Shown in pieces: positions 39,789 to 52,329 of a stretch of DNA of 64,000 nt (positions are counted from its first letter, which is position 1; every line of letters begins with the position of its first letter). The stretch is from Nannobrachium achirus (taxonomy: Eukaryota; Chordata; Actinopteri; Myctophiformes; Myctophidae). The notes below the pieces were generated by a model. That model searched no databases. It was given only the letters and a program-made list of their open reading frames with translations, and had not been told where the DNA came from. Where the stretch lies: contig OY997643.1 of assembly GCA_963921795.1 (NCBI GenBank), positions 13,375,543 to 13,439,542 of the forward strand, read 5' to 3'. Both the position numbers and the translations under genes were made by a program.

Positions 39789-40298
39789 GAGAGATGCACC
39801 CTACATGGTAATGGTACGGTAGAGCACCCTTGGTAATGGTACGGTATAGTCTACACCGTCAAATCCGGTTTTGAGTGGACTCTGAGAGTGGACTTGGAAC
39901 GGGTCAAATGTTATACTGTTATCACTAGTGTGTATTATTTGTTATTACAAAAAAAATAATAACGTCTTAAACGTCACATGTCTTGCCATTGGCAATACAG
40001 TAGATTTTCAGGTGGTTTGATGGAACATTGAGCTTGTACATCAGCTATTTTGCTATGTTTTAACCTTCTCTCTGACTTCGACGTTTAAACATACCTGAAG
40101 GTGAAGTCTGGTTTTCAATGGGAATGGGTTGATTTCGTGCAATTTGTGAGTTTCTGCAAAAATACGCTCCATTCTAAAAAAAAGAAAAGAAAAAAAAATG
40201 AAAGGAAAAACAGGGAAAGAACCCTGTGGAAAAAAAATCATTTGCAGGAAATTTCAGGAAAAGAGCAGTAAATACCGAAGAGTTGAACATACATCTGT

Positions 40299-40549
40299 AT
40301 ATCGACGTTGTCGAGCGGAAACCTTGTATCTCCAAGTTTCTTTTGCAAAGTAAAGCCCTGCTTCATCATACAAGGCGGTCGCACAAAAGCAGTGAAAACA
40401 GCCGATCTACAAGCACACAACGCCTCGCGGCGCGAGGCGTTGTGTGCTTGTAGATCGGCTGTTTTCACTAGTTTAAATCATTTTTAAAATGATAAATGCA
40501 AACCGAACGGTTTTGGACATACAAGGTTTCCACCCTACAACGACGATAT
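40299..40549 (+). mobile_element. family D MITE
   Basis: Ends ATATCGACGTTGTCGAGCGG and CCTACAACGACGATAT. Full hairpin at 40391-40469 with variant ACAAGCACACAACGCC. Confidence 0.8.
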
Positions 40550-41022
40550 ATAACAATGATCATATCCAAACGTAAACCCACGTGTGAATATTATAATACC
40601 GTTGTAGGACTGTGCATCGTTGAGTCTGAACTAACAGCCGCTATGTGGGTCAGAAGAACTTGTGATCCCCCCCCCTGTAAATCTGTTTCGACAAAGAGCA
40701 CGTTTTAACAGCGTGCTGGGATTTTCCGTGCGTGGAGGGGATCTGCTCGACTGCAGCACCCTGAATCTATCTTGGAGCGCTTGTTACATGCACAACCTGC
40801 TCCGGGCGAAAATCCCCAACTCCATTACCATGGCTTACATGGAAATTGCAGTCATGTATGTTTCATTTTGCAGGAAACATTCCAGCAATTAAGCGCAACG
40901 TCTTCGAGCCTTATTTACACTTTGGTGCACGGCATGCTAAAAATAGCAGATTTATAAGCCCTCTCTATGAGTCTTGTAGATCATCATACGTCTAGGCTTT
41001 AGGCATCTTGGGTGTGATTGTC

Positions 41023-41023
<1 letters not shown>
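40550..41023. other. no recognisable gene
   Basis: A decayed hairpin trace (AAAAATAGCAGATTTATAAG) near 40938. Otherwise nothing defended. Confidence 0.4.

Positions 41024-41092
<69 letters not shown>
41024..41092. repeat. (GT)n microsatellite
   Basis: About 34 GT units. Confidence 0.97.
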
Positions 41093-41093
<1 letters not shown>

Positions 41094-41368
41094 ACAGTTA
41101 AATCCTGTTAATTTAGAGAGTGCAAAAATGGCCCTGAGAGTGTACATTTTAACACTTACAGTGTGAAAAAAATCTTTTTTTGAGTGTGTGTGCGTGTATG
41201 TGTTAAAGAAAAGAGGCGACGCTTTCCTTTAAGCTTTTCAGTTGTGACTCTGAAAATGCTGATGGCGACAGTATTCCCGAACCCCCTCCCAAAGACTCAA
41301 TCGCAAAAATCTAAGCACCCACTTAAACCCTAGGGGCCTGTACTTGGTCCTTTTGTCCCTCTACACCA

Positions 41369-41829
41369 GGGTTCCCCAATAGGCCGCCCGCGGGCCATTT
41401 GCGGCCCGCAGGGGGGCTACTGTCTGGCCCCCACCAACCCCAGTAATAATGGTGGTATAAGAGCAGCAGCACTAGTATATCGTCGTTGTCGGGTGGAAAC
41501 CTTGTATCTCCAAATTTGTATGTTCTTTCACAAAGTAAAGCCCTGCTTCATCGTACATCGCTGTTGCACTAAAGTAGTGAAAACAGCAGATCTACAAGCA
41601 CACAACGCCTCACGGTGCGAGGCGTTGTGTGCTTGTAGATCGGCTGTTTTCACTAGTTTAAATCATTTTTAAAATGATAAATGCAAAACAAACGGTTTTG
41701 GACATTTTCACCAGACAACAACGATATCTGAACTGTCGCTGGAGTAGCAGGAACGCCACCTGCAATGCTGTGGCCCTCGGCTTGGTACCCGACATGATTC
41801 GGCCCTTGGGGAAAACTAATTGGGGAACC
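41369..41829. mobile_element. family K hAT-like MITE with nested family D
   Basis: Ends GGGTTCCCCAATAGG and TAATTGGGGAACC; flanks CTACACCA and ATACACCA match at 7 of 8. The interior CGGCCCGCAGG and GGCCCTCGGC blocks are interrupted by a complete family D copy at 41477-41727. Confidence 0.75.
41477..41727 (+). mobile_element. family D MITE nested in family K
   Basis: Ends ATATCGTCGTTGTCGGGTGG and ACAACAACGATAT. Hairpin at 41575-41654 with CCTCACGGTGCGAGG centre. Confidence 0.8.
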
Positions 41830-42608
41830 ATACACCAAATCTATTCACCGACAATAACCAATCTGCAAGCTTACGATGAATGCATCACATTGCGACACTT
41901 TGTGATATTGCATATTTTTGCCCATTGTTCAGCGGTTTTCGCCGAATGTTCAGAAGAGGGACCATATGGCTAAACATTGATGCTGTCTTCTGCTTCGTTC
42001 CTCCTATCTCGCAAAAAAAATCCCCCAAAAATACAGTAACTGAAGCACAGCACTGTAGTAAAAAACAGCCTTTGATGTCTTGTGAAACTGGAAAAGATAG
42101 CAGAAACTGCAGTGATTTTAAGCAGCATGTTGGAGAAAAGTTTTTAGGTTTATTTTTTTTGTTTTCGTTTTTTATTCGGCTGACATGTAATTCAAAGCTG
42201 TGATTCACAAGAGTTCTCACAAAAAAAGCATTCTGGTCTTGTTAATTGGAACAGGAGGGTGGAGAGGGTATGAATGGCGAGTTCAAAATGAATATTTTAA
42301 AGCCCCGGACTTTTATTTTTATTTTGGAACGGTGGCAAAGACAAGAGCTCGGTAGAGACAGAGATCTACAAGGCTTAGTAAAGTATCCTTTGAATAATGC
42401 AGAATGCCCTGAGAAATAAAAACAACTAAATAACAACAACAACAACAAGACGCTATCTATTCTCATGGCACATACTGTAGGCCTAGAGGAGCCATCCAGG
42501 TTACGGCTGAGGAAACAATTTACTCCTCATTCTCTGCATCATGGCTTGTTAAAGAGATCAGCTCCCCACATAAAATAGATGGACACGCACGCACACGCGC
42601 ACACACAC

Positions 42609-43043
42609 TAGGGATGGGACGATACGCGATATTATCGTTCATCGTGAAAAAAAAAACCACTCGCGATAATCGTATCGTGGAGATTAAATTTATCGTGATA
42701 TCGTCCCCCGTCATGCACTGGGATCAATTCACCTTTTATTTGCCGAGCTGCATATCCGTACCACTTAAACCCTCTATAATTGGTAAAAGGTACTTATAAT
42801 ATACGTACTTGATACAGTCTTTTTTTCACTCTCCATCAAATGTCTTTGCCAAAAAATAGCCGATCTACAAGCTCACAACGCGTCACGTCTGTGACACGTT
42901 GTGAGCTTGTAGATCTGCTATTTTTTGGCAAATGTTCCGCCCCAGGATAATGGATTTTGATTTTGATTATCGTGATAATATTGTAAATTGTGATTTCTAT
43001 GTCACAATAATCGTGATGATATTTTCACATCGTCCCATCCCTA
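42609..43043 (+). mobile_element. family E hAT-like MITE, copy 1, inserted in CA repeat
   Basis: Ends TAGGGATGGGACGAT and ATCGTCCCATCCCTA. ACACACAC flanks both sides (42601-42608, 43044-43051), consistent with an 8-bp duplication but ambiguous within a CA tract. Hairpin 42852-42930 is flanked by TTTGCCAAAA and its inverse. Inner segments show CGATATTATCG motifs. Confidence 0.82.
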
Positions 43044-43051
43044 ACACACAC

Positions 43052-43118
<67 letters not shown>
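43044..43118. repeat. (CA)n microsatellite
   Basis: About 35 CA units split from the 42590-42608 CA tract by the family E insertion. Confidence 0.95.
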
Positions 43119-43123
<5 letters not shown>

Positions 43124-43523
43124 ACAGGCACGCTCTGACTCGCACGCATACAGGCACACGCACACACCCACGAATATACTACGTTTTCTTTACTGAAGCC
43201 ATTATGGCGTGGCATTTTCACGAGTCCTGTGGGGATGATGGCGGAGTGATGCATGCACACTGCACAGTCCAGAGTACACAAGGGTTCCTTGTCCCGGCCA
43301 TAAAGATGATGAACACACACTGCATTTTATCAGATCTTTTCAAGCCGCTGATTTCATTGGTAGTCATTGCAGTCATTTATGCTTCGCAGCCCCCCAAAAA
43401 CCTGAATAACATCACACAGGGCGTATAATGGCTTTTTCAAAGAAATATGTTATTCTGTGTAGTGGCACATACAGTGCAGCGTACTGTATATGCCTGTCGG
43501 TGTTGCCCACGTATGGAATGTGT

Positions 43524-43949
43524 TAGGGATGGGGCGATATGAACGTTTCATATCACGATTATTGTGACAAAAGAAATCACGATTTACGATATTATCGCGA
43601 TAATCAAAATCCATTATCCTGGGGCGGAACATTTACCAAAAAATAGCAGATCTACAAGCTCACAACGTGTTGTGTTGCGGCGCGGCACGTTGTGAGCTTG
43701 TAGATCGGCTATTTTTTGGCAAAGACATTTGATAGAGAGTGGAAAAAAAGACTGTTTCAAGTATTATAAGTACCTTTTACCAATTATAGAGGGTTTAAGT
43801 GGTACCGGATACGCAGCTCGGCAAATAAAAGGTGAATTGATCCCAGTGCATGACGGAGGACGATATAACAATAAATTAAATCTCCACGATACGATTATCG
43901 CGAGTGTTTTTTATCACGATAAACGATATCGCTTATCGTGCCATCCCTA
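43524..43949 (-). mobile_element. family E hAT-like MITE, copy 2, inverted
   Basis: Ends TAGGGATGGGGCGATAT and TATCGTGCCATCCCTA; flanks GAATGTGT and GACTGTGT match at 7 of 8. Hairpin 43638-43719. Inner order is reversed relative to 42609-43043 (ACCTTTTACCAATTATAGAG versus its inverse). Confidence 0.82.
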
Positions 43950-43957
43950 GACTGTGT

Positions 43958-44675
43958 CTGTTTTAAAGATTTCTTTTGTTGTAAAGGGCCAGTCACTAAT
44001 ACAAGCGTAAACAAATGCCAAACCCTTCCAACAAAATAAAACAATTGCAGTGGCGATGTGTTTATTCCCTATAGTAGATGTTTGAACAGCTCTTGAAAAA
44101 GCACTAGCAAAATATACTTTATTTATATACCCTATAGTATACAATACTGTATGTGGTAATACAGTGTTTTTTATGTTGGTAATCTTTGTAAACTGTGGAG
44201 TGAAACTTAATAATTTATATTCCTGACGGGATAAGAAAGTTCCAAATAGCAGCACTGCGCTCCATATCAAACTCTTTAATGTGAATATTGTAGACCCTAA
44301 TTTAAACGTTCAAAACAATCCTGAAGTGGGTCTTGAAGCGCCCTCAAGGTAACGTTTTGAAATCAACAAACTGTGATGGATGACGGGGACAAGTGGCGCT
44401 GGCAATCTAATACATTCATTATCGCAGAGTGCGTTATAGGATATTTACCATACAGTGTAATCAACACAGACACCTCACCTTGGGTGAACGCTACTTTTCT
44501 GTCCTTGTCGTTAGCCGATGGTACCAGTGCTAGAGCATTCACCAAAGTCGAATATTCTATTTTCTTTTTTTTTTCTTTAAATAAACTTATAGTTTATAAA
44601 GCTTGGCTAGATAGGAAGTCATAAGAATGAGTTGTCAATGCCCCTGGTGGATGTATTTGTTTAATGGTCTATACC
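43958..44675. other. no recognisable feature
   Basis: No defended coding or repeat signal. Confidence 0.45.
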
Positions 44676-44930
44676 CGGGGTTCTCAACTCCTTTTTAGGC
44701 AGTGACCTCCAAAATAAACATATTTGAACTGGGGACCCCCACCCTGACAAGCCCTTGGAATTGTAGGTATTACATTTAATGTGACTCGGTTCCGCAGATA
44801 GATATTGTGAAAATAGCGGATCTACATGCTCACAACGCCTCGCAACGCGAGGCGTTGTGAGCATGTAGATCGGCTATTTTCACAATGTTCGCCTCTTGCT
44901 TACTTAATATTTGACAGTTTGGCCAGTCCT
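44676..44930 (+). mobile_element. family C MITE, 3'-truncated
   Basis: Starts CGGGGTTCTCAACTCC and carries the C blocks ACTGGGGACCCCCACCC and a perfect hairpin at 44807-44885. It breaks off after TTTGACAGTTTGGCC where TTCGAATA-rich sequence begins. Confidence 0.7.
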
Positions 44931-45246
44931 GTCGAATATTCGACTATTCGAATACTTTGAGGTTGAATAATTCGAATACTAAAAATCTTCGTGAATGCCC
45001 TAACCAGTGCTACAGTTTACTGTTCTGAATGTTGTGTGTTGTTTTTTTAGGGGATTAAGTTTAGACATCAATCTTGCTCAGCGGCGGTGTGGCGTTAACC
45101 TCGTCTAACCAGAACTGTTTCTCTACTGAATTGAAATGCTATGATGAATATTTGGATTAGAATTGATTTTATAATTTGAGAAAGCTCTCCGGTTTCACCG
45201 AGGCCAGACCCTCTCAGATATAAATAGATGTTCTATGTAGGACGTG

Positions 45247-45249
<3 letters not shown>

Positions 45250-45303
<54 letters not shown>
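45250..45303. repeat. (GA)n microsatellite
   Basis: About 27 GA units. Confidence 0.97.
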
Positions 45304-45306
<3 letters not shown>

Positions 45307-45650
45307 TCTCACGCAGATAAATCCTTTTGCCTCGTAATGCTCGACTGTCCTCAGAAATCAAATGTAATTTAATGCTCCTTTGATTATAAAGGAAACCGTG
45401 GAATAGAGGTGAAGTGCAATGCATTACATATGTCACAGATAATTGAATCTTAGTTCAATACCTTCATTTATGACGGTGTGAAATACTGGGCGCTATAGCC
45501 TCCTATTGTACTGATAAAACAATCTCTCAAATAGATTTTATCTTATGATTATGATTTTATCTTCAAAACAAGCTTAATGATAATATCATTAAGCTTGTTA
45601 TGATTAACTCGTTTTGCCATGAGTGTCCCTCCCATGCTGATAGCGTAATG

Positions 45651-46076
45651 TAGGGGTCTTCAACAGGGGGTCCGGGAACCCTAGGGGGGGAGTTACTACA
45701 GGGGGGCCGCCAAATCCTTGTGTGATATGATCATGTATTTTACATTAACCACTTGAACCCTATAGCAACCCTATTCTGAGTGGAATATTACCCAAATAGC
45801 AGATCTACAAGCTTACAACGCCTCGCGTTGCGAGGCGTTGTAAGCTTGTAGATCGGCTATTTTTGTCAAAGAAGAGCAGACTAAAGTATTTGACGGTTCA
45901 AGTGGTTAAATGTCTGAAAATACACATTACTCCAACATGACAGTGCTGTCAAACGAGTCTAATCTGTCTAAAAAATATGAAAATCTTTCTTCTGCAACAC
46001 AATTTTATACAATATGTAATGCTTCATCTCTCTCTCAGCTAAGGGGCCCCTGGCCTGAAAACGTTGAAGACCCCTG
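45651..46076 (+). mobile_element. family B MITE, copy 4
   Basis: Ends TAGGGGTCTTCAAC and GTTGAAGACCCCTG; flanks GCGTAATG and GCGTAACG match at 7 of 8. Hairpin 45793-45866 has arms ACAAGCTTACAACGCC, with the change C to T/A present in both arms. Confidence 0.83.
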
Positions 46077-46523
46077 GCGTAACGCAACAGCGCTATTTCC
46101 TCAGACATACAGCGTCGTGACGCTCTTTCTAGAGTCGAGTGACAGTTTGAGGCCCCATTTCTTGGAATAATGCACTGTGTGTGACTTGGGATGCGGCCAG
46201 GTTCCCGGCCGCCTGTTTGTGTGAGTGAATGACAATAAACGCTCAACACACACGCCCTCCCACGCAGCCAGCCAGCCAGCCGGCGATGCGCGGACGATGA
46301 TGGGGGGGTTGTGTGGATATCCGAGTCGGGGGGGAAAATGAAGGTCACGTTCAGCTAGGTACGAATGTAATCCTCAAGCCTGTTCAGGCGTCTAACAATG
46401 TTTGAGGCATCGGCTTATCCGCCTCCCGCAAACACCGGAGCTGACGGTGCATACCAAAAAATGTGACGCAGGCGATAAGGTGTTTTTTTTTTTTTAGGCT
46501 CAAGTTTCTCTTATTTATTTATT

Positions 46524-47093
46524 TTAACCCATTTAGGGCCTAGAATTATTGAATGCTTTAACCAGTGAAAAATAGCAGATATACAAGCTCACAGCGCGGC
46601 ACCGAGTGCCGCGCTGCGAGCTTGTAGATCTGCTATTTTTGAAAAAGTCGTGAAAAATTGTGTGCAAATCTTTGAATATATGTATTTTCAAAGCGAACGT
46701 TTGTAACCAAAATTTCGCTTCCGGGTGGTCCCTGGAACGAAATATTTTGAGATGGGGGTCCGTGGCCAAATACATGTCATTTTGGGGGTCCTTCACATGA
46801 AAAGGTTTGAGAACCACTGACATAGTAGTCTCTCAAGAACAGACTAACTGAGCTCCAGTTAAGTGAAAAGGACCTTTTCTTTGAAGATGGCGAGCCAGAT
46901 TGCTCACATAGAAAAATAGTTTTTTTCAAAAACCTTAAGAAGGATTCAAAAGACACTTATAGAATCGGGTCAAAATTAAAATTTTCACAATTTTTCAAAA
47001 ATAGCAGATCTACAAGCTATATCTGCTATTTGTCAATAGTTAAAGCATAAAATAATGATACACAATATAGTGTACCCGTTCTGAATGGGTTAA
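46524..47093 (+). mobile_element. family A MITE, TTAA ends
   Basis: TTAACCCATTTAGGGCC to GTTCTGAATGGGTTAA. First hairpin 46568-46640 is complete; the second at 46998-47031 is reduced to AGCAGATCTACAAGCTATATCTGCT. Confidence 0.82.
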
Positions 47094-47439
47094 TATTTCG
47101 GTGACAAATCGGGGCCGTCACGGCCGCGGGCGGGGATTGAGTAAGGAGTCGCCTGACTGCCTCGTCACCTGCTCGGGAAGCGGTGCCGTACCGCTCCCCT
47201 TTCCCATGAGCCCTTGCTCCGCACAGCCTTCCCCCTGCGTCCCACTCGCGCGGCACCAAGATTGATGGCGGCCTGATTTCGGGCAGCCAATTCTGGTCTC
47301 TCAAGAAATAATCCACTACGTTGACAGATGAGCTGAATGTGACATGACACACAAGAGCCCCAGCGTCCTGCGCTCTCTCTCTCCTCACCTGCCAAGACTG
47401 TTGCCGCAGTAACCAGGCCACTGGATCGTGTGTGACATC

Positions 47440-48390
47440 GGACTGTATACATAGACTGTAAAAAAATATGGACGGTGGGAAGCCATTGGTTCCTATGCTG
47501 CGCAAATGAAGCTTTTTTTTGTCCGTTGTATGGGTGATGCCATCATTGTAGAAATCAACGTTCATTGGTAGAAAGGATACCATCTCGAATGCTATTGGCC
47601 GCCAACGGTCACGTGCAACCGCAGGGATACATGGGACAATGTCTTGAGCTTGCCGAAAATAAAGCACACGAAGGAGAATCATCACAAGCCTATGATCACA
47701 AGCCCCTCCTACAGCATACCCTGCTATAACATCGATTATAACATAAATTGGACCATATTTTCACAAAACACATATCATGGTGATTGAAACGAGGCTTTAA
47801 ACTAGCGACAGGAACCATAAAGTATTTATGACAATGTTTATTAAAGGGGAAGACCACCCATTTTCAATATTGAACTATGTCATTAATATACCTCAGAGGA
47901 GTTGTGTGGAAATAGAACAAAAGTTCCCCCCCTTCTGTGTTGCCTAGAACTGGAGGATTGATTTGGGGGTTTGTATTGAAAATTACAACTTCATGACATC
48001 ACACATTGTACTTTACAATACAAACCCCAAAATCAATCCTCCAGTTCTAGGCAACACAGAAGGGGGGGAACTTTTTTTTCTATTTCCACACAACTCCTCT
48101 AAGGTATATCAATGACATATTTCAATATTGAAAATGGGTGGTCTTCCCCTTTAAGGTAAGACAATCAAATGTAAAAGTTCGGGGGAAATGAATGGAATCC
48201 TATGGAGAACATGTTGCTTCTGGTGCCAGAACAGCGCAACTAGCGGCCAATCATAGGAACTTTTAGTTCCAGTGTTGCTTCATTTTAAATCGGGACAAAC
48301 TACACCCCCGATACCACTCCGCCTGCCCGGCCAAAAGTCCTGAGCAATTTGTGCTGCCGTCAACCGGCAGAAGTTACGGCAAGATTTGGT
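47440..48390. other. probable composite repeat region, unresolved
   Basis: TACATAGACTGTAAAAAAATA near 47447 resembles a common fish repeat. The segment 47560-48380 reads as one repeat interrupted by the foldback element below. A 219-codon frame on the minus strand crosses several repeats and is not credible. Confidence 0.4.
47841..48154. mobile_element. foldback MITE, TTAA ends
   Basis: TTAAAGGGGAAGACCACCC pairs with GGGTGGTCTTCCCCTTTAA, and almost the entire 314 bp folds on itself. The inner arms CAATCCTCCAGTTCTAGGC match near-perfectly around a short unpaired centre. Confidence 0.88.
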
Positions 48391-48751
48391 TCCTTGTAAG
48401 ATTAAAATTGAAAGTATACTCCCAGATGGGATGGATGGCCACTCACTCAGTGTGACATCGCGTTTCAGTTACACATGCCAGATATTTATTTACCCCTTGT
48501 TTGGCCCAGAGATATGCATGGCCATATTTATTCTGCGGCAATAACACCCAGAGGGGTGCTGTCTGTTTTATTATGACTCTGACAGGGCAGTTTAAGCTGC
48601 TCTCCGGGTCTCATAGCTCAAGAGTGATTCCCCTTCCAAAGGTGATAGCATCAGCACTTAAGAAGGAGCTGTGTTGTCAACATTTCGTGTAACCAAATAC
48701 CAGATTTATTTTCCAGCCATGATGACAAGACAATGCTCACATCCTCTAAGC

Positions 48752-49179
48752 CAGTGTTTCTCAACGTGTGGGTCGGGACCCCCAAGGGGGTCCCCAAATT
48801 ATTTTGGGGGGGTCCCCAGATGATTAACTTAATATGCAACATTGTTTTCTCACTCAAAGGTAAACACACCAACATGAAGTTTAAGTGTATAGAGGGTATA
48901 TGCACATTTCTAAAGTGACAATGTAAGGATTTTTTTAATACCTCTAAAATGACAAATTAAACATCGACCAAATTGTCAAATATTAGAGGCAGAAATTGTG
49001 AAAATAGCCGATCTACATGCTCACACAACGCCTCGCGGATCGGCTATTTTCACAATAGAACCGTGTTATACAAAATGTAATGCCTCAACTCTTAGTGCTC
49101 GTCAGGGTGGGGGGTCCCCAGTTTAAATACCGGTATGCTTATTTTGGGGGACGCGGCCTGAAAAGGTTGAGAACCACTG
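48752..49179 (-). mobile_element. family C MITE, TSD CTCTAAGC
   Basis: Ends CAGTGTTTCTCAACG and GGTTGAGAACCACTG; identical 8-bp flanks CTCTAAGC at 48744-48751 and 49180-49187. The hairpin at 49001-49050 has lost most of one arm. Confidence 0.88.
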
Positions 49180-49253
49180 CTCTAAGCTATATCTCTCATA
49201 GGTTATTGGAAACGGTCATTGAACTAATTTCACCAAAAGTATTGAACTTTGGC

Positions 49254-49730
49254 TTAAAGCTATACTATGTAACTTTTTTAATAAAACAAATCTTAAAATT
49301 GTCCTAATTATTAAATCTCTAAAGTTTTAGAACACCCACTCTGTTCATTTCAGCTCCCAAAGCCTTTTCTTTATATGTGTTCTACTGAGCCCTGGTGGCC
49401 GTGACCGGGGCTGTTTTTCCCCAAAATTACATCATATGCATCATTCTGTACACGTGTCTCCCTACCGGCCAATCAAAGCCCAGATCATACACTGCCGAGC
49501 TCTTCAGGAAATACACTGCAGTGTTTACAATGGGCTAGGAGTCTAGCATGTATCTCCCCAACCGAGGCTCGTAGAGGGACACGAAAGACCTCTATGGATA
49601 GCTCTCGGTAGTCTGAAGGCCCGGTCCGCGGCGAAAAACGTCCGAAAAAAGCAGACGCGACCGCGGTTTGCTATAACGCTACTGACCACTAGTTGAGCAA
49701 CTTACACAGTATAGCTTTAAATACAGTGCT
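49254..49730. mobile_element. MITE with TTAAAGCTATACT ends
   Basis: TTAAAGCTATACTATGTAACTT on the left and AACTTACACAGTATAGCTTTAA on the right are inverted. TTAA is present at both ends. It resembles a repeat abundant in fish. No hairpin. Confidence 0.7.
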
Positions 49731-50120
49731 GTATCGGGTGAACATTACAATTTCCTTTTCAGGAAATCCAATAGATGAAATATAGTTATAATTTTTTTTG
49801 TGTTTCTTTCAATAACATGCTGAAACCATGCTCAACAAGTTAGTGTTGTGTTGAAATACTAAATTAGGCTATTCATTCATGAAAAAAAAAAATAACATAA
49901 AAAGCCTTCCGCCCAACACCAACGATTATGTTACCTGCCACAATGCTAAAAGAATCGATGTCTTCATCAAAATATGACACGAGATCTTACTGGGCTTGTT
50001 AGTCGCACGCAGCCTTCAGCATACTTACTGTTTGTCACGGAGAAAAACAATTTAATGCCTGACAGCCCAAAATGGACATGATGATGATGTAACAATAAAG
50101 ACAGCAGCCACTCTTGTGCT

Positions 50121-50545
50121 TTAATGGATTTAGGCCTAGAGTTATTGAATGCTTTAACTATTGAAAAATAGCAGATATACAAGTTTGCGGATCTGCTATT
50201 TTTTTTAAAAATCATGATTTGTTTGACATTTGTAACTCAAATATTTGCTTCTGGGTGGTCCATGTGGAACAACATTATTTTGAGATGGGCGTCCGCGGCC
50301 AAATACCTGTCATTTTGGGGGTCCTTGACATGAAAACGTTTGAGAACAGCTGATTTTAGAGGAAGGATTTAGAAGTCGGGTCAAAGACTGGGTCAAAGAT
50401 ATTCAAAGACTTGCACACATTTTCAAGATTTTTCAAAAATAGCAGATCTACAAGCTCGCAGCGCGGCACTCGGTGCCGCGCTGTGAGCTTGTATATCTGC
50501 TATTTTTCAATAGTTAAAGCATAAAATAATGGTTACAGTGGTTAA
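50121..50545 (+). mobile_element. family A MITE, internally deleted
   Basis: TTAATGGATTTAGGCC to CAGTGGTTAA. The first hairpin is shortened (50165-50205), the second complete (50437-50508). Confidence 0.72.
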
Positions 50546-50773
50546 AATCTAACGCGACTCATGCTCGTTCCAGGTCTTTGAGGTTTAATGCATTGATCTG
50601 AAATAGCTTGTAATGACTAATATAATCACAGATGATTCCAAAGCGCTTTAACGAGCTTAATGTTCACTGTGCCATAACATTCCCTCAGTCTAGATTGAAC
50701 GCTGTCGAGGCGGAAGAAAACATGTAATTACTTTGATTAGCCATGAGACAGAAGTAAAAATAAAATGGCCAAA

Positions 50774-51281
50774 CAGGGGCGTCAACTGGGTATGGCAGGG
50801 GTATGCAGCTGCCACACCCTGGGTCCAGGGGGGGAAATAAAAGTTACTTTTAAATATAAATCCATGAATGTCTCTTTGTCTATGTGCTGGTTATTATGTT
50901 ATTTATGTTAAATTACAGTAAAATAACTACGAATGCATTTTACAAAACGGTCACTTTAACAAGGTATTATAATTATATTCTCCACACTTGTATTCTCCCC
51001 AGCTTGACAGAATGGTAAATTCCCAGGTTCCGCAGGTCAGCTGCACAGGTGCAATGCATTGTTGTTAATTGTGGCACGTTTACTAACATGCCAAGTTTAG
51101 CTGCACTTGAACAACTGTTCCAGTTTGCCATATCCAGCCCAAGAAACCGTAGAAACGGGGGAAACAATTAAATTTGACTTCTTAAAATAAATGTATCATG
51201 CCTGTTGCTAAGGTATGGCAACTCGACTGGTGACACCAGTCATGTTGCCATACCTTAGCTGTTTCTGAACTGACGCCACTG
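50774..51281. mobile_element. family H hAT-like MITE without hairpin, TSD TGGCCAAA
   Basis: Ends CAGGGGCGTCAACTGGG and GAACTGACGCCACTG; identical flanks TGGCCAAA at 50766-50773 and 51282-51289. Collinear with 37780-38342 in the left two thirds but lacks the hairpin block. Confidence 0.87.
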
Positions 51282-51777
51282 TGGCCAAACAATTCAATTT
51301 AAACACGATGTGTCAATACTCACGTCACGATGTCTTTGTCAACTTTAGAGATGCTCATCTGCTTTAAATAACCTTATAACGGAACCTGTCAAAATGTAAC
51401 GACGAGTCTGATGCGTTGCATCTCTGTTCAAGCTTCAAATTACTTTTCATCTCTGGATTTAGGTTTGGATTTTATCCGTGGAATGAGGAGGTCTGACAAG
51501 CGATACGTGGCGTTGAAGTGAACCTTGAACCTGGTGTGGGATAGCGCTGGTTGTCGGTAAATGAGGACTGGATAGGTTTTCCGGAAACGTACATTTGAAC
51601 GCTGCGTGAATTGATTTTTCCATTGCCATGCGGATGGCTGCCTGGGAAGATGGATGGGTTTTCTGGCAGAGTTTGAGATCGTTTGGCAATTAGCTTCGCA
51701 GGCTTAGAACCCCGCCGCACATGGCGTTTCAACTTGGAAGTTATTTCCATATTTCTCTGACTCCTCATCCGTATGGC

Positions 51778-52276
51778 TTAGCCCATTTAGGCCTAGAATT
51801 ATGGCATGCTTTAGCTATAGAAAAATAGCAGATATACAAGCTCACAGCGCGGCACCGAGTGCCGCGCTGCGAGCTTGTAGATCTGCTATTTTTGAAAAAG
51901 TCGTGAAAATGTGTGCAAATCTTTGAATATATATGTATTTTTCAAGCGAACGTTTCTAACTCAAATTTTGCTTCTGGGGGTGGTCCCTGGAACTAGATAT
52001 TTTGAGTTGCGGGTCCGTGGCCAAATAAATATCAGTTTGGGGGTCCTTCACATGAAAAGGTTTGAGAACCACATAGTAATCTCTGACATAGTAGGGGTTT
52101 TTCAAAAAACCTTAGAAGGATTCAAAAGACACTTATAGAATCGGGTCAAAATTCTAATTTTCACGATTTTTATAAAAATAGCAGATCTACTGTGAGCTTG
52201 TATATCTGCTATTTTTTCAATAGTTAAAGCATAAAATAACGACACACAATAATGTGTACCCGTTCTAACTGGGTTA
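51778..52276 (+). mobile_element. family A MITE
   Basis: TTAGCCCATTTAGGCC to CTAACTGGGTTAG, so the terminal tetranucleotide is TTAG instead of TTAA at both ends. Complete hairpin 51821-51893, shortened second one at about 52170-52215. Confidence 0.75.
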
Positions 52277-52329
52277 GAGTGAGTGGCTCTCGCTGCAATC
52301 TGCCACGAAAGAAAAAAGGAAGATAATAT

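Noticed and set aside
47026-47685. 219-codon minus-strand frame
   Set aside because: It crosses the end of a family A MITE and several unrelated repeats, has no domain, and its composition changes along its length.
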